This document shows, piece by piece, positions 32,569-44,126 of a stretch of DNA of 64,000 bases. The notes under the pieces are model-generated. The model was not told the origin of the DNA. It worked only from the letters and a program-made list of their open reading frames with translations, and did not search any database. The DNA is from Nageia nagi. Taxonomy: Eukaryota > Pinophyta. Each line of letters opens with the position of its first letter. Within the stretch, counting starts at the first letter, position 1. A program made the translations under genes and the position numbers. The DNA lies in the NCBI GenBank assembly GCA_050084985.1, contig JBITNC010000001.1:46066001-46130000 (forward strand), in the 5' to 3' direction.

Positions 32569-35289
32569 TTAGTCGATCAATGAATAGAGCCTTATAACTA
32601 TAGATTTTGGACTAGAAATTGCTTGTACCTAAACTAAAACTAAATTCGACCCAAGTTTTCCATAATATCTCTTATATTCTCTAGATAAATTTACTTTATC
32701 TTTGCATTTATTAGGCTTGAATTTGAATTGTATATCTTGAACTAGTGAAAATTTCATCCTTAAAGTTGGATTGTTACATTCTTATGAAGGAATCATATTT
32801 GGATTTCACACCATCCTAAGATTATATCAAGGGTAAATGGACTTCATACCCAAAACCTTACCTACACTTGTAGGTCATTACAAATTTAGGCTATTTTTCT
32901 TTAAATATTTCACACCCATATAGATTGATCCTTGACTTATTAACATATGACAAGATCCATTTTAGGAAAAACTACATAAGAGGTCAATTTATTAACATCA
33001 ATCCTCATTAAAAAGATAGTTTCAAATTGGATAAGACTAAATAACCATTACTATATTCTCATAATTGCTATCTTCCATATATGATTATTATCTTTGAAAG
33101 ATCATAGTGGGTTGTTTGTCTTAAAATTTTGCATATACTAAAATGATACTAACAAAACTTTAGGCTGGGTGATCTATAAACCCTACTTTAGGATTTACTT
33201 TTGGATCTTCACACTTTGTTCATTTTAGTTCTTGCAAAAATAAAAGTTAATCACACAAAAATATTGACACAATTTTACCCTAGTTCAACAAATGTGGTCT
33301 ACATCTAGCAAAAGCTGATCCATTATCATAGAGTCTATTTTACAATGTTATTTTGCATGATTCATCTTCCTCCATTATTTTGTATCTGAAACATGTAATC
33401 AGTGTAGGCTCTCCATTGAATCAATTTGTTTAATATGAATCTCAAAGAAAGTCCTTGATCATGATTCCATGTCTCTTCTCCTAGGTTGACATCTTTGGAA
33501 TCACTCTTTGACCCTTGTTATATTTGCACCATGGCAATTATTTCGTCCACTTCTTTTCTTCTTTTCCTATGATAATAATGTCATTTATGGATTTTTTTAC
33601 AATATATTCAAGTTCTAAATGTAACTCCAAAATCATTCTCATGGCTATAATATTGTCCATGGAGTTTAACAACAAATGGAGTTTCTATACATGTCTAAAA
33701 CCTACCCACTCTCCACTTGGAAGGATTTTCCCACTAAGGGACTTCCCCTTTTCATTCTCCAAGTACCCCTTTTCTAACATTTAAAAGTTTACAATTTAAA
33801 TTTTTATGGTTACCAATAAATAAGTATTCTAAACTTACAATATTTACCTAAACTCTCAACAATATTCTCCTTATTTTTATTGCCATAGCTTCTTCTCCTT
33901 GATTTTAAGATCTCCTTTTATTTTGATCAATAGTCTATTTTGATAGAATTTTTTTTAAATAGTAAATTTCATTAACTATTTTATACTTATCCAACTAAAT
34001 GTAAACCATATCAAAACATATACTAGTCCTCCAACAATTATTCTCAAAATAACATTTGAATCAAATAATACAATATCAAAAGTGGGCATCTCTGTTATGA
34101 GAGTTGCACTTGGCATTTGCTTTTATCTGTTGATAGATAGATTCAATGAAATGGTGAAGGCTTTCTAATGAGAAAAAATCCCCTTTTAAATCATCAACTT
34201 GAAGCTTCTATCCCTTAATTGGATAGGTGTTATTCCTAGTAGCTTTATCCCTCCATGTTGGCTATCAAGGTGGATTCTCCAAAGTGGATTTGAAACCAAT
34301 TGACTTCCCTTACCTAGCATCTCCATTGATCACCTCCAATCATGTTGATGTTGATGTATCTAAGACCTTGTATATGCTATCTTGGTTGATGGTTAGACTC
34401 CATGTAGGTTGGCATGGGTTTAGATTTTTTGAGTGTGTGAACTCCTTGTTACTCACATCCCACACAAGTCCTTCCCTTCCACATTGGTGGATGGTCTCAT
34501 GTCGACTGTACTACTAGTGGCTCAAATGGTGGCTAGCATTTTTCATTAGGTGGGTAAATTGTTTGGCTTGGATACTTCTCTCATCATCAGGCAACTCCAC
34601 CTTTAACTTGTGACTTGCATTGGATCTTTGATCTACATTTTTCAAACATTAGTATCTCTTGGTGGATTTTCTCAACTAAGTGGATCCCTTCCTTATGTTC
34701 ACATTGGTTATGTGTTGGTAAACTTATGTTGGCATTGTATTGCATGCAATCCTCCTTTCACAATTCAATATTAGCATGCCATCATCTATCATTGCCACTT
34801 AGGCCACCGTTGTATCCCATTTAGAATATGGGTATAAAATTTTGACCAAATATGGTCCTTTTCAAATCCTATCTTTCACATTTATCACTCATTCAATTTG
34901 AGCCTTAAATATATTAATTTAAAATATTTTCAAACTATGGTATTTCATAAATGTAAAATTCAAACTTTTGTTATTTTAATTATTATTTATTAAAAATGTT
35001 CAAACCTTAATATCATGCCCATATTTGATTGGATTTTGATGTTGTTGAAAATGTTGGAGAGCTGGAAGAGAATACTTTGACCTTGAAGAGAACAACAACA
35101 CATTTTAGACTTTTATTTTTACCTCCAAAATTTCTTTTTAGATTGCTTCATGTTTATTTTATTTATTGTTTGGAAGCATTGATATTCCACTTTGATTTTA
35201 GCATTTAATTTATTTTTATGTCAAAAATAAATATTAGACATGAATCCTTGTTTATATATTTTTGAGGAATTAGATGATCTTTTTATGAA
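32569..35289. other. Unassigned spacer
   Basis: 2.7 kb with no recognised domain on either strand. Frames at 33515-33784, 34227-34517 and 34615-34824 lack family motifs. The right part may include the LTR or leader of gypsy element H, but I find no matching partner or primer site. Confidence 0.4.
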
Positions 35290-37421
35290 CATGACCATTG
35301 AAACTAAGTTTGAATTTAGGACTAGATAATATGAGAAAAATCAAGAACCCATCACTTCGCAATGTCATCAATAATACTCTCACCATTCTCAAGAGATTGA
35401 AATTCATCCTATGTTTGTTAACATTCCTCAAGAGTCTCAAGAATAATTTTTTAATGACCTTATATTTCAAAATCATTTCACATAGGTATTTGATAACTTT
35501 TAACTTAGTCAAATTCAACAACAAAAAAGTATACCATAATCTTCTCAAGTAAAAAATGTGATTCATGAATTTTATCCTATATATCATGACCTTTTTCATT
35601 CTCCATATTATAATAAAGGACAAAAAAATCCTCAAGATTTGCTAACTTATATCATGAACAATAGGAAATTCAAGGAGCTAATTAATCCATAATTTTTGAA
35701 TTACCTTTATCTATGGATCCTCAAAAATCTTTTATGTCAACATCAGCACTTGTTACAACAACTTAATTTCCATCTCAACAAATGCAACATTTCATATCAA
35801 ATCATCCCCTAGATACATCAATGCTTCAACAAAACCTTGGTTAATAAATATCACAAGCACAACAACCTATCAATGTTAATCTTGGATCTTCATCATTTTA
35901 TCAAAAGAAATAAGAAAAGCTTTTTTTGTGCTGAATCAAAATATTTTAAAATTTAATCTTTTGGTATTACCAAATCAAATTGACTTACAAAGTTTAGGGT
36001 AAACTCAAAATCTCAAGCCTTTGAGGATTATAAAGAAATTTCAACCAAAGTAATTTGCTCATGTTGGATAATTTAATACTTCCTATAAAATAGATAAATA
36101 AAATTAAATATAAAGCAACTTTGTATAAAAGGATCCTAAAGAAATACAACATAAAGCTTATCAAAATGTCAATGTTAACCAAAATCCTCATCAAGCTCAA
36201 TCATATCAAGAAAATCCATATAATTGTGAGTAAATTCAATCCTATCAACAAGTTTTGAATCAACCATCATTCTAAAACCAAAGTCAAGGATATATCAATC
36301 AAATGGATCATTGACCAACATATCAAATGCAAAGCATGGGAAATCAACAACCTACAATAATTAATGAGGATGTATTAAAGAGGTACAAGACATGGAACTC
36401 AAAAATAAGGATCAAGGTAAAAGCAAGTTATCTTATCATACTATTTTTAATGAACCTATCAACCCCATGGTTCCAATTAAGATATTTCTATATAAGTTTG
36501 AGGTACCTTATATGGAAAATTTTAAAGGAAAAGAGGATCCAAGGGAACATTTATTATAATTCAACTCCTATTTCTATATTATATCAAATGATGATATTAT
36601 TGTAGATGCCTAAAAATAAATCATTACTTATTTAATAATTCATTTTATAGCATTAATGATATTTATTGAAAAAAGGGGTTAAAATATACCCAAGGCAATG
36701 TAATAAATGTAATGGACCATTTTACAGTGTAAAAGGTGTCAAATATCAAGAAAAACACCTCGAACCATGTAATGTGCAATGATCTCAAGAATAAAAGAAG
36801 ACCAGGATGTTGCTATAAAGACACATCAAAGGCAATGCAAGACACATCATGCAAGGGCACCAAAAATACCAAGAGAGACTTCAAAAAATGCAATATTTCT
36901 CTATCCTACCAATAATGGTATTTTTTAACACCACTCTACATAGATCTATTAAACCCTTCATATCACTTTTGTATATATTTTATTTCATTCATAGATCTAC
37001 TTAATATATGCAACGAATGACATAGTATTTTTAGGTCATTGGTGGCATGTATCTTCATGAATGCAATGTAATGGTTGATGAATGATATCATTATTTCATA
37101 TTTATGTGATTGCAATGAAATTATATTATTTTTTATTATTATTTTGATATCATATTTCTCATATATGCCTCAATAACATATTGTAGATAAATAGTGCATT
37201 GATTTATCATTTATGCATTATTTTAGATCTATAATTCTTATGGTTAGGATATTTCCTATGATACTTAGGGGCCAAGCTCTAGATTGGTACAACAACTTAC
37301 CTCAACACAAAATTTACTCATTTGAATAATTATCCAATCTATTCTTGGAATATTTTTCCATTATTATGAGAAAGAGAGTATCTATCACAAACTTAAACAA
37401 AATATCATAATTTGATAACAA
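35290..37421 (+). pseudogene. Element H: Ty3/gypsy gag, left part
   Basis: Plus-strand gag relic. A Gln-, Asn- and Pro-rich N-terminal region (about 35640-36400: QNPHQAQSYQENPYN, LNQPSF-stop-NQSQGYINQM) leads to the capsid domain with MENFKGKEDPREHLL (about 36510-36555) and NSYFYIISNDDIIV. An insertion (36603-37231) interrupts it. The domain resumes with IFPMILRGQALDWYNNLPQ (about 37250-37305), LSNLFLEYFS and the RKRVSITNLNK segment. Copia element G then breaks it at 37421. Most stops are TAA or TAG where Gln is expected. Confidence 0.78.
36603..37231. mobile_element. Unclassified insertion in the H gag
   Basis: About 630 bp that splits the gag between NDDIIV and the resuming IFPMILRG. The ends look weakly inverted: TAGATGCCTAAAAATAA at the left and, read from the right end inward, TAGATCTAAAATAATGC. 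No clear target duplication and no coding. A small DNA transposon is possible; a solo LTR seems less likely because the ends are not TG and CA. Confidence 0.4.
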
Positions 37422-39915
37422 ATTGTTGAGCAAAGTGATGAGATTATTGTCATCATAGTCAACACACTTAGTTTATTCAGGTGGTTGTAGTGAAAGGTTG
37501 TATCATGGATGCATTGCTCAATATTTAGATAGTTTAAATGGAGATGTGTACAATGTTTCTTCAATTTGTTTACATCGAAGAGCCAAATTTTCAAAAATTA
37601 CAATTCTTGCAAAAGTTGTCAATAGTGCAAAATATGTCTTTATGCATGAATATTGACACTTAATGCTAGTGGATCATTTTATATTTCTCATCACATAATT
37701 CATAGTCTTAGAGGTTGTTTTTGATCTTAGTTATGGTGTTAGATCATGGTCATCCAGTTGTTGGTACCTATTTGGGTCTTCCAATAGTTTTTCAGAAGCA
37801 TGATGATTATGCATTACAAGTGATCGAATAGGAAAATTCAATGTTGGAAATGATGAAATGTGTGTTTCCAACTCATATTAGTGTTTAATGTGTTTTCATA
37901 GAGTTTGGAGCAATGGTTCTCAGTCTTGGTACATTTTTAGTTATTTTTACTCTTTTTAGCCTAGTTACCAATTTAGCTTTGGAGGCTTCCAAAATGATGT
38001 AATTTTAAAGAAATTGTAAGGATTTATAGAATTAAAGTTTTATAGGTTATATATAGAAGTAAATTTATTGTATGGTTTAAATTTTAGATCTAATGGAGTT
38101 CAAAAACAAATTTGGTGATTAGTTCAAAATGGCTTTGCAACATGTTTTCTAGTTTTGAACATTTTTATTGGTTGTCATGGAATTCATGTTGAAAGTGTTT
38201 CTCATTCATTGGTGCATTAATTTTTGAATTTTTTTATGTTAAACCTATAAATTATCAATATTAAAAACTTTTTCTCTTACATAATCTTGATTTGAAGCCC
38301 TAAAGTATGAGAATCTTTAATGTGCACAAAACTAAGCTTATGTATTGTTTGACAAAATGTCTTCAAATCTTCACCAGAGGCCACTTTATGAGAAGTTCTA
38401 TGGGAAATATATGTGAATTTAGAACTTAAATATTTGAAAAAATTAATTTGGTTATGTGAAGAATATGTGGTCCAAATTTCATGTTTGCACCTAGTGAGAA
38501 GTTGTAGCTCTTCAAAAATGCCTCTAGAGATCTATTTTCATGTTTTTCTAGTTTTGGAAGACAAAGTGTTTGACAAAATGCCTATGGAATTTGTATGGGA
38601 AAAATTAATTATTTTTTTTAAATAGAAAAGGACTATGATATTATTGATGAAATAGGTCCTTAGTTTTTTGAAGAAGGCCAACAAATTGTTTGACAAAATA
38701 CCAACCGTCATTGATGTATATCTAGTAGTTACAAAAGTTGAGATTGAAAAAGTGTTTTAAAAAATATATTACAATCATGAGAATAAGGGTGATATTTAAA
38801 AAAAAATATTATTAGTGTCTTATCCTTAATGATAAATAGAAAAACACATGTGAGACAATAGTTTTGAGTGGAGATGATTTTCGCAGATTTAAAAGTTTAT
38901 TTTTTTTATGTGTTTTATATATGTAGTAATAAGGGAATAGAAATTAGGCATTTAGGGAAGAGAGAAGGATGCTATTTGAATGTGATAAAGCCTTGTGAAA
39001 AAGAGACCAATTTATTTTATTTAAGTGGAGCATATTTACATTACCATTTTCATCACTTTTTCATAAAAATTGATGAAAATATCTTATTCATATTTTGATC
39101 ATAACTTCTTCATATAGTGTCATTTTCAGTTGAAATTTTGGGGGGAGTTAGTGAATAGATAGGTAAACTAAAATTAGAAATGGTTTAGTGATTTATAAAA
39201 GGAGGGAAAATAACTAATTGATTTTTGAGGCTATTTTTTCTAGACATCATTTTTTATAACCTTCACAAAGACAATATTGATTCTTTCATGTGTAACAAAC
39301 ATCAGTGACAAGATATCATTTAGAGTGATGGCTATTTAGTTTGAGTATAATAAAGTAATGATAAATATTATAGTACATTAAAAAAAAATGGCCATTTTGA
39401 TATCATTTATGGATAAGTGTGAAACATAATTATGTTTAAGCAAATACAAGGTCAAGAGACATGGTTGGATGAGCAAGGATAAGTGGAGTTCATTGGATTT
39501 AGTTTGGGGTGTTTGGATTTAGAATGTGAGTGTGATTATGCCATGATAGTATGAAATCAAATACAACGTGTGTAGAGGTGTGATATTTAGAGCTAGACCA
39601 CATACAGTCTTATTGATACCATTCTTATCTTCATCTCATCGGTATTACCAAGTTAGTGCTTAGCATCAAAGTTGGTATTGCAGAATTGTACAGGTTAGTT
39701 GGTGCTATTCTCATAGTTAGTGCTGCAAAATATTATATTGGCAATCCATTTAGTTTTGTTTGGATTTGGGTGGTAGCCCAAGTATTCCATTAGCACAAGT
39801 GGTTTTCCCACACTAAGTTCCACTATACATCATGTGTTCTTGTGTGATTATTTTTATTATTTGATTTTTAATTACATTGATTCAACCCCCCTATTAGTGT
39901 CACTATAGAATAACA
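37422..39915 (+). repeat. Element G 5' LTR
   Basis: About 2,494 bp, TGTTGAGC...GAATAACA. The start is set by the switch from gypsy gag to the repeat; an alternative start at TGATGAG (37434) is possible. TATAAAA at 39194-39200 could be the core promoter; the partner LTR has TACAAAA there. Small open frames inside (38413-38625, 38868-39098) are not genes. Confidence 0.85.
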
Positions 39916-39917
39916 AG

Positions 39918-39930
39918 TAATATCAGATCC
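39918..39930 (+). other. Element G primer binding site (decayed)
   Basis: TAATATCAGATCC, two bases after the LTR, against TGGTATCAGAGCC: two G-to-A changes and one G-to-T. Confidence 0.65.
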
Positions 39931-39978
39931 AATTTCTATTCAGGCTATATCAACTAAGGAGATCTTAGTTGTGACACT

Positions 39979-40704
39979 ATGGCAAGTGGTGAAGTTTTCT
40001 CATCGAATAAGACACCTCTCTTTTATGGAACCAATTATGCCTTTTGGAGGATTCAAATGCAAATGTATCTTAGTGCTTTAGGTTTTAGTGTTTGGGATGC
40101 AATTAAAAAAAGATACACTCCTCCTACTCAAGTATTGATGAATGAATCAAAAATAAAAGCTTTTAAGTATGATACAAAATCAATAAATGCTTTAATGTGT
40201 GATCTTATGGATAATGAGTTTGTGAAGGTCATGGCATGCAAGCTGATAAAAGAAATATGGGATAAATTGAGGAGTATCTATGAAGGAGATGATAAAATAA
40301 AGGAAGGAAAACTCCAAACACATAGAGCTCAATTTGAAGAACTAAATATGAACAATGATGAGAAAATTGAAGCATACATGTTGCAATTGAATGAAATTAT
40401 TAATGCCACCAAAGGTCTTGCAGAGAAAATTGAAGATCAAGTCATTGTGAAAAAGGTATTATGAATTGTCCCAAATCATTTTGATTCAAAGGTGTCTACT
40501 ATAGAAGAAGTTAAAAATTTGATTACTTATGGACACAAAATTTCAGATTGTAAGTATAATATTGTTCCAAGAACTTTTATTACTATAAATGCTTTTGGTC
40601 TTCTAATGGAGTATCAAGTTGAATGCTATAATTGTAATGAGTTTGGACATATTTCTAGATTTTGTAGAAGTAATTATGGAATGAGTTCCTTTCCACCTAA
40701 ATAG
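39979..40704 (+). pseudogene. Element G gag
   Basis: The ATG at 39979 opens a 161-codon frame. The N-terminus includes LFYGTNYAFWRIQMQMYLSA and the central UBN2-like part includes KEIWDKLRSIYEGDDKIKEG and QFEELNMNNDEKIEAYMLQL. A stop at 40462 separates it from a second open part (40492-40704) that has an intact zinc knuckle, CYNCNEFGHISRFC (C-x2-C-x4-H-x4-C). Best-preserved copia gag in the window. The spacing of 48 bp from primer site to ATG is short. Confidence 0.87.
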
Positions 40705-40859
40705 TTTTCTCCTATGAGACAAAATACATAATTTTAGAGAATTCCCCCTCAAGAAGAAGAAAACAAGAATAAAAGACAAGAACTTGAAGCAAAAGTAAAA
40801 TAATTTTTGGAAAGAAAAGGAGAAATTCAAAGGTGATAAGAAGTCATTGATTTTAACCA

Positions 40860-42205
40860 TCACCGTGAATATTAGATAGCAAATGCTCAAGCCATATGAT
40901 AGGTGATAAAAGGAAATTTCAAAAGTTACAAAAATATGAAGGTGGGTCAGTTAGATTTGGAAATAGTAATGGTGCAAAGATTGTTGGCAAGGGGATGCTC
41001 AAAATAAATTATGGAAAGTTTAGATCCAAAGAGGTATTATTTGTTGTTGGTTTAAAGCACAATCTATTGAGCATTAGCCAAATCTATGATAAAGGCAATG
41101 ATGTGATCTTCAATAAGCATGGTTGTGAGATTCAAAGGGCAAATAATGGAAAGCTTATGGTGATTGGTACAAGAACATGTGGCAACCTATATACCTTGTC
41201 AGATATTTTAGAGGAATCATGTCTTTTAGTAAAGGACAATTATGATTAGCTATGGCATAAAATACTAGGACATATCAATTTCAAAAACTTGGTGAATAGT
41301 TTCTCAAAAAGGGCAATAAGGGATATCACTAGAATTATCAAACACATAAATGACATTTTTGATTCATGTAAAAAGGGAAAGCAAACATGGCCAAGGTTAA
41401 AGATGAAGGAATATTACACAAGAAAACCATTGGAGATAATTCACACCAACCTATATATACCAATGAGGACACAAATAATTAATGGAGATAAGTATTTTAT
41501 GTTTTTCATAGATGATTATTCAAGAATGAATTTGGTGCATTTCTTGAAATATAAATATAAAGCATTTGAGATGTTTAAAGCCTTCAAGAATCAAGTAGAA
41601 AATCAAATAAAAAGGAGAATCAAATACCTTCATTCAAATAGAGGAGGTAACTTCATTTTTCATGAGCTTTCTAATTTTTTCTTAGAACATGGAGTTAAGA
41701 GACAATTTTCTACAACAAGAACTCCATAAAAAAATGGAGTAGTTGAAAGAAAAAATAGGTTAGTGCAAGAAATGGCTCAAACTATGTTGATAGAAAGTAA
41801 ATTTGTTGACAAGTTTTGAAGAAAATCAGTACACAAAATGATGTATATCCAAAATGGATCCTATTATGGCCACATGAGGAAAAACCACCATATGAATTGT
41901 TGTTTAGGATAAAAGCCATAGTTAGGTACTTCAAGATCTTTGATAGCAAATGTTACATAAAGAGGATAGAGGAGAATTTGGGAAAGTTTGAGGATAGATC
42001 CAATGAAAGTATTTTTCTTAGTTACTCTTTGAAGAGTAAAGCATACAAGTGTTATAATAAGAGTCTAAAAATAATGGTAGATAGTGCTAATGTCCATGTT
42101 GATGAACAAAGATATCTTCCAAAGAGAAATGATGATCAAAATTTTCCTATCTATGAAGACTTAATTGAAAGTGATGAAAAAGATAAAGACAAATATAAAT
42201 CATAG
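40860..42205 (+). pseudogene. Element G protease and integrase
   Basis: The protease site reads ILDSKCSSHMIGD (about 40869-40907), with D-S-K where D-S-G is required. The pre-integrase block includes VLFVVGLKHNLLSISQIYDK. In the integrase zinc region WHKILGH keeps the His pair, but only one Cys remains in IFDSCKKGKQT. Catalytic positions: HTNLYIPM (Asp to Asn, about 41440), LHSNRGGNF (Asp to Asn, about 41630), and NGVVERKN with Glu kept (about 41735-41760). The C-terminal part runs to about 42205 and becomes acidic. Confidence 0.85.
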
Positions 42206-42339
42206 GTATAACAACCAAAAGTAAAGAAAAAAGAAGGGTCAAGCTCTCAAAGTGACTCAAATGGTTGTTCATAAAATGAGGAGGAAGAAGAAGATGAAAA
42301 TTTAAAATCTTCATCATGTATATTGCATAAGGATCACCT

Positions 42340-43930
42340 TTGGGAGCAAATTATTTGTGATTTTTGTGCAAGTGTCCAAACTCAAAAAAGAGCTTTACAT
42401 ACTTATTCTCTCTTATCTAGCATAAAGCCTAAAAATATTTCCAAGGCTATTCAAGATGAAAGTTGGGTCAAAGAAATGGAGGAAGAGCTCACACAGATTT
42501 AAAAGAATGAAACTTGGGAACTTGTTCCTAGATCAAAGAATAAAAATATGATTGGCATAAAATGGATCTTTTGTAACAAATTAAATGAAGATGGAAAAGT
42601 AGTGTAGAACAAAGCTAGATTAGTTTGCAAGTGATATACTCATGTTGAAGGATTGATTTTGAAGAAACTTTTGCACTGATGGATCTACTTGTGGCAATTT
42701 GCATGTTTCTTGCTCTTATCATTTACAAAAAATTCAAAGTTTATGAAATGGATGTCAAATCAGTATTCATAAATGGAAAACTATGTGAGGATGTATATAT
42801 TGAGCAACCTAATGGATTTCACCTATCAAAAAATCTAGATATGGTATGCAAGTTGAAGAGAGCACTTTATGGTTTAAAATAAGCACCCCATGCTTGGTAC
42901 TCAAGATTGGACATGCTTTTATAACAACAATGGTTTAAGAAAGGTATGATTAATAGAAATATATATATGTTAAGTCAAATAAGGATTTTCATATCATTGT
43001 TGTTGTGTATGTTGATGACATTATTTTTGTTGGTAGCAAAGATGAACTATATAAGGAGCTTGCTAATCAAATGCAAAGCAAGTTTGAAATGTCTATGATA
43101 GGTGAGCTTGCATATTTCCTTGGCCTTCAAATAAATTAGTTAAAAAATAGTCTTTTAAAGAAATTCATGATGGAGAATTGCAAGATGATTAGTACTCCTA
43201 TGACCATAGGATACAAATTGAGCAAAGATGATAATTCACCACCAATTAACCAAACAATGTATAGATCTATGATTGGAAGCTTGTTGTACTTGATGACTAC
43301 TAGATCAAACATACTACAGGTAGTTTGTATGGTAGCTTAGTTTCAAGCTAGCCTTAAAGATACACATGTTATGGTGGTAATGAAAATTTTTAGATATATT
43401 AAGGGGGGAATGGAGTCTAGTATTTGGTACCCACATGGAAAGGACTTCACACTCATTGCTTAATCAAATGTAGATTGGGTAGGATGCATTGATGATAGAA
43501 AGAGTACTAGTGGTGGTGCATTTTATCTTGGAGACAGGTTGGTTACTTCACATAGTAAGAAACAAAAGTTAGTATCATTTTCTACAATAGAGGTTGAGTA
43601 TAAAACTTCCATGACTTATTACACACAAGTACTTTGGATGAAACAAACTCTAAAAGATCTTGGTATATAATTTAGTGAGTGACAATACTAGTGCCATCAA
43701 TATTTCAAATAATCCAGCGATGCACTCAAGAACAAAGCATAATGCCATATGGTATCATTTTTAAAAGAAAGAGTGGAAGAAGAAGAAGTAAAGTTGTATT
43801 TTGTTCCAATAATAGAGAAAGTAGTAGATATCTTTACCAAACCTTTTCCAAAGGAATTTTTTGAGTATCTTCACAAGAAATTGGGAGTGGTTGCACTTCC
43901 CAAGCATTATATGGTTCTTGAGATCACATT
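42340..43930 (+). pseudogene. Element G reverse transcriptase and RNase H
   Basis: The RT N-terminal block has DESWVKEMEEELTQI and GIKWIFCNKLNEDGKVV (about 42450-42605), then VYEMDVKSVFINGKL and VYIEQPNGF (42679-42882). The catalytic motif VVYVDDIIFVGS at about 42998-43035 is intact. YFLGLQIN is followed almost at once by LLKKFMMENCK, so about 15 residues are missing there compared with the family. RNase H has VDWVGCIDDRKSTSGGAF and LVSFSTIEVEYKTS. The pol end EKVVDIFTKPFPKEFFEYLH is well conserved. Multiple frameshifts. Confidence 0.85.
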
Positions 43931-44064
43931 CTCAGAGGGAGCATATCTACTTTCTCTCATTTTTTTCTTCCATTTGTGTTATTTTTTATGTGTACTAATA
44001 TTTTCTTAAGAATGTTGTGCATGGAATCAAGGGAAATTCATGATATCCTTTTGTTATTATTGTC

Positions 44065-44125
44065 AAAGGGGGAGAAAATTGTCAAGATGATATTCATGTG
44101 TTGCCAACAATTCCAAAGGGGGAGA
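44065..44125 (+). other. Element G duplicate polypurine tracts
   Basis: AAAGGGGGAGA occurs twice, at 44065-44075 and 44115-44125; the second directly precedes the 3' LTR. The 39 bp between them are not repeated. Confidence 0.75.
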
Positions 44126-44126
44126 T

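Noticed and set aside
34227-34824. Two plus-strand frames (96 and 69 codons) as a possible host gene
   Set aside because: No motif, no start context, no partner exon, and Trp/His/Ser/Leu-rich text without domain features.
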